Below, piece after piece: positions 1 to 5,661 of a DNA stretch of 7,103 nt. The notes below the pieces were generated by a model, which was given only the letters and a program-made list of their open reading frames with translations, did not search any database and was not told the origin of the DNA. The stretch comes from Proteobacteria bacterium UBA2996 (GTDB lineage: Bacteria > Pseudomonadota > Gammaproteobacteria > Arenicellales > UBA868). Within the stretch, counting starts at the first letter, position 1. Every line of letters begins with the position of its first letter. The position numbers were made by a program, and so were the translations under genes. Location of the stretch: positions 1 through 7,103 of the forward strand of contig DDZY01000028.1 of the NCBI GenBank assembly GCA_002346525.1, in the 5' to 3' direction.

Positions 1-80
1 AGGGCAAGGTGATACGCGGTACTCAAACCGTGAATCCCTGCACCGACGATGACATACTTTGAGCTGGTGGGAAAAGCCAT
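1..80 (-). CDS. FAD-dependent oxidoreductase (DAO family), N-terminal fragment
   Basis: Reading the minus strand from an ATG at 80-78 gives 26 residues beginning MAFPTSSKYVIVGAGIHGLS and continuing TAYHLA; the rest lies beyond the left edge. The stretch YVIVGAGIHGLSTAYHLA is a classic N-terminal dinucleotide-binding beta-alpha-beta motif (GxGxxG) of the D-amino-acid oxidase/sarcosine oxidase/dimethylglycine dehydrogenase group, where it binds the ADP part of FAD. A strong ribosome binding site (GGAGGA on the minus strand, 92-97) lies 11 bases before the ATG and supports this start. The gene is divergent from a GntR/FadR-type regulator across about 310 bp, a common arrangement for a catabolic enzyme and its regulator. 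The substrate cannot be told from this fragment; amine or N-methyl amino acid oxidation is an inference from the family. Confidence 0.72.
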   Translation of the reverse strand, partial: MAFPTSSKYVIVGAGIHGLSTAYHLA

Positions 81-91
81 CTTGAACAATG

Positions 92-97
92 TCCTCC
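92..97 (-). promoter_or_regulatory. Ribosome binding site of the FAD oxidoreductase
   Basis: On the minus strand this reads GGAGGA, a near-perfect Shine-Dalgarno sequence, with an 11-base spacer to the ATG at 80-78. The spacer is slightly long. The site is the main reason for accepting so short a fragment as a real gene start. Confidence 0.6.
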
Positions 98-317
98 GAA
101 CGCGGCACCAACTTGATGCCTTCTGGTGATCAAATTCGCCCAATTTCTCCAGACGCTTAGTTTGACCTCAGCACACGAGGCTAGAACCTACCAATTTAAA
201 GCCTATGAAACTTCTTTGGAAAAAACGCAAATAAATTAATTTCTGAGTTGCATTTTAAAAATTCGGACTAAAGCTTCTCCTTGATTATTTATCGGTTCTC
301 TGTCATATTCAGAGCCG

Positions 318-347
318 AATTTATACCTTTACCTTGATTGGTATATT
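318..347 (+). promoter_or_regulatory. Candidate extended -10 promoter of the GntR regulator gene
   Basis: TATATT at 342-347 matches five of six bases of the sigma-70 -10 consensus and is preceded by TGG (339-341), which supplies the TG of an extended -10 element. The -35 position (about 318-324) is AT-rich without a good match, as is tolerated with an extended -10. Transcription would start near 354, about 40 bases before the ATG at 395. If so, the in-frame TTG at 338 lies within the promoter and cannot be the start codon. This is read by eye and is unproven. Confidence 0.4.
322..345. repeat. Inverted repeat TATACC-N12-GGTATA overlapping the -10 region
   Basis: TATACC at 322-327 and GGTATA at 340-345 are perfect 6-base inverted arms around a 12-base centre, and the right arm overlaps the candidate -10 element. 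The FadR-subfamily regulator NanR of E. coli is known to bind GGTATA repeats, though in direct orientation. Together with the downstream palindrome this makes an autoregulatory operator plausible. Arms this short in AT-rich DNA could be chance. Confidence 0.3.
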
Positions 348-348
348 T

Positions 349-362
349 GTGGCTTAAACCAC
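349..362. promoter_or_regulatory. Palindrome GTGGCTTAAACCAC, candidate operator of the GntR regulator
   Basis: The 14-mer is an inverted repeat with a single mismatched pair (C353 against A358); GTGG pairs with CCAC around a TTAA centre. It lies between the candidate -10 and the ribosome binding site, at about the expected transcription start, where a bound dimer would block initiation. Short palindromes with a few central bases are typical targets of FadR-subfamily GntR dimers. That this protein binds here is inference. Confidence 0.42.
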
Positions 363-383
363 TAGAACGCATTCGCTGGGACA

Positions 384-388
384 AGAGG
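384..388 (+). promoter_or_regulatory. Ribosome binding site deciding the GntR regulator start
   Basis: AGAGG is followed by a 6-base spacer and then ATG at 395-397. This selects ATG 395 over the in-frame TTG at 338, which has no comparable site and overlaps the candidate promoter. Confidence 0.6.
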
Positions 389-394
389 TTTGAA

Positions 395-1141
395 ATGGGC
401 CAGGAATATCAGCAACTCGGCACACACGGCGATTCACTCCCACCCCTACCGGAAGCGGTAACGGTCGGAGGTTCTGCGGGCATTGCCGCGAAACTCCGGC
501 GCGCGATAATGGATGGCGCCTATGGACTCAACGAGCGGCTCCCCGCCGAGCGGGAACTGGCCGATCTCTTCAAGACGTCCCGCGGTACGATTCGCGAGGC
601 GCTTCGCCGGCTCCAGGAACTTGGTATGGTGGATCGGCAGATCGGCAGTGGGACTTTTGTCACCTACCGGCAATTTTCTGAACACACCGAAATCGCGGAT
701 GTCACCAGCCCTCTGGAACTCATCGAGGTTCGTCTCGGAATAGAACCGCAAATCGTCCGTCTTGCCGTTGCTAATGCGACTGCCATGGATATCGAACGAA
801 TGCGCAAGTCGCTGCTCAAGGTGGAAGGCGCAGCCGGGGATCCGGAAGTCTTTTCCAAAGCGGACGCTGAGTTCCATCTCGCGATGGCGGAATGCACCCG
901 TAATCGACTGATGGTCTGGCTATACCAGCTTGTAAATGAAACCCGCGGTCACGACCAGTGGGCAGCGATGAAGGAATCTATCCTGGTGCCAGAGCGAATC
1001 GCCCAATATAACGCCCATCACCGGCACTTGTACAATATGATCGCCAAGCGGGATTTGGATTCCGCATTGGACACGATCTATGACCATCTGGACACAGCCC
1101 GAAGTGACCTCGTGGGGGTCGTCCGGACACGGCCGAACTAG
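395..1141 (+). CDS. GntR-family transcriptional regulator, FadR subfamily (FCD domain)
   Basis: The 248-residue protein has an N-terminal winged helix-turn-helix at about residues 28-91, with the GntR hallmarks LRRAIMDGAYGLNERLPAER and TSRGTIREALRRL and the wing GSGTFV. A C-terminal all-helical FCD effector domain begins near SPLELIEVRLGIEP (about 105-118). The metal-binding pattern of many FCD domains is visible: D157 and H161 (DAEFH), H209 (HRHLY) and H231 (YDHL), so the effector is probably a carboxylic acid held by a metal ion. Length is typical for the family. The protein should act as a dimeric cytoplasmic DNA-binding regulator, usually a repressor relieved by its ligand. It is divergent from an FAD oxidoreductase, the likeliest target along with its own gene. 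The stop codon overlaps that of the convergent gene. Start chosen from the AGAGG site at 384-388. Confidence 0.92.
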   Translation: MGQEYQQLGTHGDSLPPLPEAVTVGGSAGIAAKLRRAIMDGAYGLNERLPAERELADLFKTSRGTIREALRRLQELGMVDRQIGSGTFVTYRQFSEHTEIADVTSPLELIEVRLGIEPQIVRLAVANATAMDIERMRKSLLKVEGAAGDPEVFSKADAEFHLAMAECTRNRLMVWLYQLVNETRGHDQWAAMKESILVPERIAQYNAHHRHLYNMIAKRDLDSALDTIYDHLDTARSDLVGVVRTRPN

Positions 1142-1707
1142 TCCGAACTTCTTGCCTCCTCAAACGCTGCTTCGCGCCAATCAGGCAAAAATCCGAGAAT
1201 TTTGATCTCGGCAGGCATTCGGGGATTGAACAGGCGGTTGTGCCAGTAAGTCGCTTGGTACGCTTCGGTCTTTTCTTCGAGATCTCGCACTGAACAGGGT
1301 AATCGGTACCGCGAACCGAACTGGCTGAACTCAAGAATGCACGAACCCCGCGCACTGAGCGCCCGGGACAATAAGCTCTCAGCACCGAAAAGACCCGTCA
1401 TCTCGTCTGAGAACTCCTGGGGTTTCTGGTAGTACGTAGCAGACAGGTACTTGATTGCCGCTTTGTAACGATCGGCAGGATCGTGGGTTTTTTGCACCAT
1501 ATGCCTGAACTGAGAAACATCGTGCGCAGCATCCGTCCGGATGACAAGCAAAGTGACCTGACCGGAATAACTGCCCCCGTCGGCCAACGACAGGTGCGGA
1601 CACATTCCGGAAGTCGGCCGTCCGTCGCCCACTCGCATGGCCCTTTGCCGAACAAGGCATTGCCAAGCCAGAAACTGGGACTTCAAATCAGCCGTCTTTT
1701 CAACCAT
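1138..1707 (-). CDS. Hypothetical protein of unknown function, 189 residues
   Basis: I do not recognise this protein. It is soluble-looking, with no signal peptide or membrane segment, and has varied, protein-like composition throughout. Visible features are an N-terminal stretch with WQCLVRQRAMR (about 15-25), MCPHLSLADGG (35-45), a hydrophobic strand VTLLVIRTD (51-59), a central helical part HDPADRYKAAIKYLSATYYQ (75-94), CILEFSQFGSRYRLPCSVRDL (123-143) and a C-terminal segment rich in aromatic residues, YWHNRLFNPRMP with LGFLPDW (154-177). Cysteines fall at about 17, 36, 123 and 138. The W/H/N/R-rich C-terminus looks like a conserved motif. Start: ATG at 1707-1705, with a weak AAGG 10 bases upstream; an in-frame TTG at 1713 sits closer (4 bases) to that AAGG. 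It converges on the GntR gene and is divergent from the HAD gene, so it is probably transcribed alone. Confidence 0.75.
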   Translation of the reverse strand: MVEKTADLKSQFLAWQCLVRQRAMRVGDGRPTSGMCPHLSLADGGSYSGQVTLLVIRTDAAHDVSQFRHMVQKTHDPADRYKAAIKYLSATYYQKPQEFSDEMTGLFGAESLLSRALSARGSCILEFSQFGSRYRLPCSVRDLEEKTEAYQATYWHNRLFNPRMPAEIKILGFLPDWREAAFEEARSSD

Positions 1708-1814
1708 AACCAACGGACCTTAAAAAAAGCGCTAAGTCGAGTTAACCACAACCCAATGATAGCGGATCAGAGTATCCTGACTTCACGCAGGACGTTAGAC
1801 TACTGCGTCCAGAG
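1708..1814. other. Short divergent intergenic region between the unknown gene and the HAD operon
   Basis: These 107 bp must hold the start signals for both the minus-strand unknown gene and the plus-strand HAD-exporter block. On the minus strand TATCAT (1761-1756) matches five of six -10 bases, but its -35 region is poor; it would give a leader of about 40 bases. On the plus strand I find no good sigma-70 pair. Three copies of GTCCAG (starting at 1807, 1819 and 1835) straddle the HAD start and have no evident role. Confidence 0.3.
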
Positions 1815-2615
1815 TTGAGTCCAGGCAGTGCCTTGTCCAGACCGTCTTTCTTTATAGATATCGATGGCGTCCTTTACGGAGGCTCCGCTCCAGTGTCGCA
1901 AGGGCCGGGCGTCCTTGCCTATCTGCGCAGCCGGGGGTTTCCCTTCCTGTTGGTCACCAACACTTCCCGAATGTCGGCAAACGATATTCTGGAAAAACTG
2001 ACAGGCCTCGGTTATCGCGTGCATACCGACGAGGTTCTGCCGGTATCCCTCGCAGCGGCGGAATACCTGAATCAGAAATTCGGTGCTGCACGGTGCTTTC
2101 TGATCGGCGACGAAAGCCTCGCACGTCTTCTCGAAGAGCACGGCCACATAGTGTCACGCAAGGAAGAATCTGCTGATGCGGTAGTTATCGGGCAGTCTCT
2201 CTGGGCGAACTTTGGAGAAATCGATATTGCCCGGCGTCTGGCCTTGCAGGGTGCAGAGGTAATCGCCCTGCATCGTGATGCGACCTGGCCGGATGGCGAG
2301 ATAACCCGCATCGGCCTAGGGCCGATCGTGGCGGCCATCGAGTCGGTGATCGCCGGTTCCGTTACGATAATCGGCAAACCCCAACGCACTTTTTTTGATG
2401 CCGCACTGTCACGCACTGGCTTTGTGCGGGAGGATACCGTGATGGTCGGGGACAGCATCGCTTCGGACATCAGCGGCGCGATCAATGCGGGCTTGCGCAG
2501 CCTGCTCGTCCGCACAGGAAATAGCGCGAAGGACGCCGTGCCTCCGGGCTGTGACGGTGCGCTGGATTCCATCGCAGATCTCCCGCAATGGTGTGACAGC
2601 CATTTTCCAAACTGA
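1815..2615 (+). CDS. HAD-superfamily subfamily IIA hydrolase (NagD-like phosphatase)
   Basis: The 266-residue protein has all four HAD motifs: motif I FIDIDGVLYGG with nucleophile D15 and acid D17, motif II VTNTS (about 47-51), motif III lysine K188 in IIGKP, and motif IV GDSIASDI with D213 and D218. The roughly 120-residue insert between motifs II and III is the C2 cap of subfamily IIA, as in NagD, AraL and LHPP-type phosphatases. It should hydrolyse a small phosphate ester in the cytoplasm with Mg2+; the substrate cannot be predicted. Start is uncertain: no ATG or GTG lies upstream of motif I in frame. TTG 1815 is used here without a clear ribosome site; TTG 1833, with AGG 7 bases upstream, would give a protein 6 residues shorter and fits the family's usual short N-terminus. 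It is the first gene of an apparent operon with the exporter downstream. Confidence 0.9.
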   Translation: MSPGSALSRPSFFIDIDGVLYGGSAPVSQGPGVLAYLRSRGFPFLLVTNTSRMSANDILEKLTGLGYRVHTDEVLPVSLAAAEYLNQKFGAARCFLIGDESLARLLEEHGHIVSRKEESADAVVIGQSLWANFGEIDIARRLALQGAEVIALHRDATWPDGEITRIGLGPIVAAIESVIAGSVTIIGKPQRTFFDAALSRTGFVREDTVMVGDSIASDISGAINAGLRSLLVRTGNSAKDAVPPGCDGALDSIADLPQWCDSHFPN

Positions 2616-3561
2616 ATCAACATTGACTTCCGGCGCAATCGATCAAACGCACGCCTCGCCAGTCGTTCACTGTCGTGATATTCGAAAGGAGTTCGACAGC
2701 ATAACCGCTGTTGCTGGTCTCAGCTTTGATATCCAGCCGAGGACCTGCTTTGGTCTGCTGGGACCAAATGGGGCGGGCAAAACCACCACGCTGCGTATGC
2801 TGCTCGGGCAGTCGCCTCGCTCCGGAGGCGTGCTTGAGGTCTTCGGCCACGATATCAATCATGGTCAAAGAGCGATTCGCCAACGGACCGGCATCGTGCC
2901 GCAAGCCGATAATCTCGATCCTGACTTTACGGTGAGAGAGAACCTATCGATATACGGCAGTTACTTCCGGCTTGATCCCACGGTGATGGACGAGCGGATC
3001 CCCAGGTTGCTCGACATGGTGGAACTCGCGCCTCGAGCCGATGACCGAATCAGTACACTCTCCGGTGGCATGAAACGCCGACTGACTCTGGCGCGTGCTC
3101 TGATAAATGATCCACAACTGCTTGTGCTTGACGAGCCCACAACCGGGCTGGATCCCCAGGCAAAACACATGATCTGGTCGCTGATTCACCAGATGAAGCG
3201 GGCGGGCAAAACAGTTCTGCTCACCACTCACTATATGGAAGAAGCAGAGCGATTGTGCGATGAACTGATTGTGATTGATGAGGGGAGCCTGCTGGCACAA
3301 GGGAGCCCGCCGGAGCTGATCGAAAAATACTGCGAAAGCGATGTGCTCGAAATCCGGGGCGAAGTCGAACAAGTCCAAATCGACTCTCTGCCAGAAGCAT
3401 GGCGGACCGAACAAGCCGGCGATAGCCTTTATCTTTATGCAAATGATGCCCAGGGATTAGGACAATTTTCCCAGAACCTCACCGACATGGTTTGCCTGCA
3501 CCGGCGCTCGGGCCTTGAGGATGTGTTTTTGCGACTGACGGGCCGGGCTTTGCGCGGATGA
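2593..3561 (+). CDS. nodI: ABC transporter ATP-binding protein, NodI-like
   Basis: This is the ATPase subunit of an ABC-2-type exporter. From GTG 2593 (322 residues): Walker A LLGPNGAGKTTT (about 56-66), Q-loop VPQADN (Q104), signature LSGGMKRR (156-163), Walker B LLVLDEP (176-182) and H-loop LTTH (H213). Phrases shared with NodI go beyond the generic ATPase core: QADNLDPDFTVRENL, RRLTLARALINDPQLL, and the C-terminal LEDVFLRLTGR. The start is unclear: GTG 2593 overlaps the HAD gene by 23 bases, TTG 2623 begins 7 bases after the HAD stop and gives 312 residues, close to rhizobial NodI; neither has a good ribosome site, so translation is probably coupled to the HAD gene. The stop overlaps the permease start (ATGA). 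NodI exports lipochitooligosaccharides in rhizobia, but relatives occur widely in non-symbionts, and the substrate here is unknown. Confidence 0.93.
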   Translation: MTAIFQTESTLTSGAIDQTHASPVVHCRDIRKEFDSITAVAGLSFDIQPRTCFGLLGPNGAGKTTTLRMLLGQSPRSGGVLEVFGHDINHGQRAIRQRTGIVPQADNLDPDFTVRENLSIYGSYFRLDPTVMDERIPRLLDMVELAPRADDRISTLSGGMKRRLTLARALINDPQLLVLDEPTTGLDPQAKHMIWSLIHQMKRAGKTVLLTTHYMEEAERLCDELIVIDEGSLLAQGSPPELIEKYCESDVLEIRGEVEQVQIDSLPEAWRTEQAGDSLYLYANDAQGLGQFSQNLTDMVCLHRRSGLEDVFLRLTGRALRG

Positions 3562-4337
3562 GCACTTTTGCCCCTCCCCGCCTGCGCCTTGAATCCCTCG
3601 CCGTCTGGCGACGCAATGCGCTCGTCTGGCGCAGGCTCATGACTGCGAGCCTGTTAATGCATTTTGGCGAACCCTTTCTCTATCTTCTGGGTATCGGCTA
3701 CGGCCTTGGCAGGTTCGTCGGTGAACTCGACGGGATGTCCTACTTCACCTTCCTCGCCTCGGGATTTATCGCCTGGTCCGCAATGAACGTTGCCAGCATG
3801 GAGTCCATGTGGTCCGTCTACACCCGGATGGTGCCCCAGCAGACCTACGAAGCCATCCTAGCGACCCCAGCAGAGGTTGACGACATCGTCTTCGGTGAAC
3901 TGCTCTGGTGCGGCACCAAGAGTCTCTTGAGCGGCACCGCTATTCTGGCCGTGGCCGCAATACTGGGCGCGGTGAGCGACTGGACCGCACTGTTGGCGAT
4001 ACCGGTGATTTTCCTCACCGGAGTCTCCTTCGCCGCACCTGGTCTCATTGTCACCGCATACGCCAGAGGCTACGAGTACTTCTACTTTTACATGACACTC
4101 ATCATGACACCGATGTTCATCATGTGTGGGGTGTTTTACCCGGTCAGCAGCCTGCCAGGGCCAATCCAGTCAGTGGTGCAGCTTCTTCCCCTCACCCACG
4201 CTGTTGAAATTATTCGCCCGATCGTTGTCGGGCAACCCATCACAGACCTCGGGTTGCACCTCGCCGCCCTGGGTGTGTTCGGACTGGTGACTACCTGGAT
4301 CGCAACTGTGCTATTTCGGCGACGGTTGATTCAGTAG
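3558..4337 (+). CDS. nodJ: ABC-2 type transporter permease, NodJ-like
   Basis: The 259-residue inner-membrane protein has six predicted helices at about 26-50, 61-82, 117-139, 143-168, 175-197 and 231-253, the normal ABC-2 layout and close to NodJ in length. NodJ-like features are GEPFLYLLGIGYGLGRFV near the N-terminus, the cytoplasmic segment TYEAILATPAEVDDIVFGE (about 97-114) that should contact the ATPase, and the ABC-2 signature region TPMFIMCGVFYPVSSLPGP followed by LLPLTHAVEIIRP (184-221). ATG 3558 overlaps the ATPase stop in ATGA, so the two are translationally coupled and should form the usual two-plus-two complex. Family knowledge suggests export of an amphiphilic or glycan-like molecule; nothing here identifies it. 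The gene ends 29 bp before the convergent cobC, with no clear terminator hairpin between them. Confidence 0.93.
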   Translation: MSTFAPPRLRLESLAVWRRNALVWRRLMTASLLMHFGEPFLYLLGIGYGLGRFVGELDGMSYFTFLASGFIAWSAMNVASMESMWSVYTRMVPQQTYEAILATPAEVDDIVFGELLWCGTKSLLSGTAILAVAAILGAVSDWTALLAIPVIFLTGVSFAAPGLIVTAYARGYEYFYFYMTLIMTPMFIMCGVFYPVSSLPGPIQSVVQLLPLTHAVEIIRPIVVGQPITDLGLHLAALGVFGLVTTWIATVLFRRRLIQ

Positions 4338-4366
4338 GAGAGCAGTCCCAGCAGCATCCCGCCCCG

Positions 4367-4876
4367 TTAGGGAATCGACAGACAATCCCCAAAGGCGATT
4401 TTCTGGCTCGCAGCCCTGTCGAGACTGAACCCGCCCCGGAGGATCCAGCCCGCTTTGATAATGCCCGCATGCGTGATCAGAAGATGCTTCCCCTCGGGCA
4501 GGCCAGACAGGAAGGCATCGACACGCTCGATGACATCCTGAAACCGCTCCCCTCCAGGCACCTGGTACCCCGAAATATCGTTAGCCCAGGAATCTATCTC
4601 TCCTTGATCGATCTCTGACCAGGAGACACCCTCCCAGGCGCCAAAACTCATCTCGCGCAATCGCTCATCCACCTCATAAGAGAGATCAAGATAGTCGGCC
4701 AACTTCACGCAGCGACGCATGGGACTAACAAAGACACCCGAATAACTCGAACTCAGTTTGCCCCGAACTACTTCGGCCTCCGAGAAAAACGTATCGTCGA
4801 CATCAAGATCCAGGCTGCCATAGCAGATCCCGTCGGCAATGCGTGGCCGTGTGTGTCTGATCAGGTCGAGAGCCAA
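4367..4876 (-). CDS. cobC: Alpha-ribazole phosphatase, histidine phosphatase family
   Basis: The 169-residue protein belongs to the phosphoglycerate-mutase-like branch. It has the catalytic motif LIRHTRP (R7, H8; the RHT form common in CobC, in place of RHG), the CobC-like ICYGSLDLDV (17-26), the second arginine in SPMRRC (51-56), FGAWEG with E82, VPGGERF (107-112), and the second catalytic histidine in LLITHAGII (H136). It should dephosphorylate alpha-ribazole 5'-phosphate or adenosylcobalamin 5'-phosphate, the last step of nucleotide-loop assembly. It is shorter than E. coli CobC (about 200 residues), ending soon after the core, but no catalytic residue is missing. The only usable in-frame start is TTG 4876-4874, which overlaps cobS by 16 bases and lacks a good ribosome site, so coupling to cobS is likely. 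Last gene of the cob block. Confidence 0.88.
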   Translation of the reverse strand: MALDLIRHTRPRIADGICYGSLDLDVDDTFFSEAEVVRGKLSSSYSGVFVSPMRRCVKLADYLDLSYEVDERLREMSFGAWEGVSWSEIDQGEIDSWANDISGYQVPGGERFQDVIERVDAFLSGLPEGKHLLITHAGIIKAGWILRGGFSLDRAASQKIAFGDCLSIP

Positions 4877-5643
4877 AGCGCGCTCGCCGCAAGATAGATC
4901 AGTACTTCCGATATCTGCTGGGAAAAACCCAGGTAATCACCCGTATAGCCGCCAATCTGGTGGACACACAATCGCGCCAGCAGCAAGACAGCAACCACCA
5001 GGATAAGGCCCGCAACCACCGTGAGTTGCAGCTGCCAGAGGCCCACGGGCACGATGACTACGAGGCCAACCAGAAGCCCTCTGGAGGGTACACCCTGCGC
5101 CACGGGTTTTGCCCGGGCCGCCTCGGCGTCCTGCACGTAATCGAGGAGATAGATTAAAACCAGAGGAGCAATTCTGGAAAGTGCATGAGCAACGACGAGC
5201 AACACGATACCTAGAGCAGGATCCAAAAAAGCCAGTATCGCTGTCCGCAAAGAAAGGACGGCCCACAGAGCCGTGGCGCCATAGGTCCCAATCCTCGAAT
5301 CCTTCATGACCCGAAGCTTGTCCGCCGGGGTAAACCCGCCGCCAAACCCGTCACACACATCAGCCAGACCGTCCTCATGGAAACAGCCTGTCAACAGCAG
5401 TCCAGCGACGACGGCCAGCACTGCCGCTGCTGGTTGAGGCAGCCAGAGTGTCGAGAACCAGAATACGCCCGCCGCGATGGCACCGATACCGAGCCCAATC
5501 CAAGGCAGATACTGACTAGCGTGATCGAGATCGCTATCTGAAAATTCAGAGATGGTGCCCATCGGTATGCGGGTAAAGTAGCCTACGGCCACCCGAAAGC
5601 GACGAAGTTCTCGTGACACACAATGGGGATTCAATAACACCAT
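4861..5643 (-). CDS. cobS: Adenosylcobinamide-GDP ribazoletransferase (cobalamin synthase)
   Basis: CobS joins adenosylcobinamide-GDP to alpha-ribazole (or its phosphate) at the inner membrane. The 260-residue product has the family hallmarks GCFHEDGLADVCDGFGGG (86-103), whose acidic residues bind Mg2+, DSRIGTYGA (115-123) and GGYTGDYLGFSQQ (231-243). The N-terminus has FTRIP (about 23-27), also usual for CobS. Hydrophobic helices lie at about 48-68, 70-88, 124-140, 143-168, 190-225 (probably two) and 245-259. Length is typical. ATG 5643-5641 follows the cobT stop by 18 bases; the ribosome site is weak, so coupling with cobT is probable. Its 3' end overlaps cobC. Confidence 0.96.
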   Translation of the reverse strand: MVLLNPHCVSRELRRFRVAVGYFTRIPMGTISEFSDSDLDHASQYLPWIGLGIGAIAAGVFWFSTLWLPQPAAAVLAVVAGLLLTGCFHEDGLADVCDGFGGGFTPADKLRVMKDSRIGTYGATALWAVLSLRTAILAFLDPALGIVLLVVAHALSRIAPLVLIYLLDYVQDAEAARAKPVAQGVPSRGLLVGLVVIVPVGLWQLQLTVVAGLILVVAVLLLARLCVHQIGGYTGDYLGFSQQISEVLIYLAASALWLST

Positions 5644-5661
5644 AGTCGCTTTTGCGGTCCG

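Larger units (their letters stand above)
81..394. other. Divergent intergenic region, AT-rich, probable control region
   Basis: This 314-bp stretch separates the minus-strand oxidoreductase from the plus-strand GntR regulator, and I see no gene in it. The part from about 181 to 350 is clearly richer in A and T than the flanking genes, as expected for promoters. It contains an extended -10 candidate and two inverted repeats near 322-362, listed separately. The heptamer ATTGGTA at 337-343 recurs in inverted orientation as TACCAAT at 189-195, on the oxidoreductase side, which would fit one regulator acting at both promoters; a 7-mer can recur by chance. A second promoter candidate for the regulator is TTGATT (281-286) with CATATT (304-309) at 17-bp spacing. 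I could not place a convincing promoter for the oxidoreductase. Confidence 0.5.

Noticed and set aside
338..394. N-terminal extension of the GntR regulator from TTG 338
   Set aside because: The TTG lies inside the candidate promoter, has no ribosome site, and the extra 19 residues precede a usual-length protein; ATG 395 has AGAGG at proper spacing.
978..1385. Minus-strand open frame of 135 codons spanning the convergent gene ends
   Set aside because: It crosses the end of both real genes in another frame and yields a low-complexity, R/S/P-rich product with no clear start signal.
1483..1818. Plus-strand open frame of 111 codons opposite the unknown gene
   Set aside because: The minus-strand frame is longer and more protein-like, and is flanked by sensible gene boundaries; the plus frame runs through the intergenic region into the HAD start.
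1807..1840. Three GTCCAG copies around the HAD start
   Set aside because: Spacings are unequal (12 and 16 bases) and one copy is within coding sequence; too short to call a repeat array or operator.
2485..2592. Upstream start for the ABC ATPase at ATG 2485
   Set aside because: It would overlap the HAD gene by 131 bases and add 36 residues with no likeness to NodI N-termini.
2072..2638. Minus-strand open frame of 188 codons opposite the HAD gene
   Set aside because: Its product is rich in S, R and P with no motif, and it lies antisense to a HAD gene with all four catalytic motifs; it is a by-product of codon bias.
2944..3414. Minus-strand open frame of 156 codons opposite the ABC ATPase
   Set aside because: It covers DNA that encodes the signature and Walker B motifs on the plus strand, and its own product shows no family features.
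4338..4366. Bidirectional terminator between nodJ-like and cobC
   Set aside because: Only a four-base TCCC/GGGA pairing is visible, extending slightly past the gap, with no T-run on either side.
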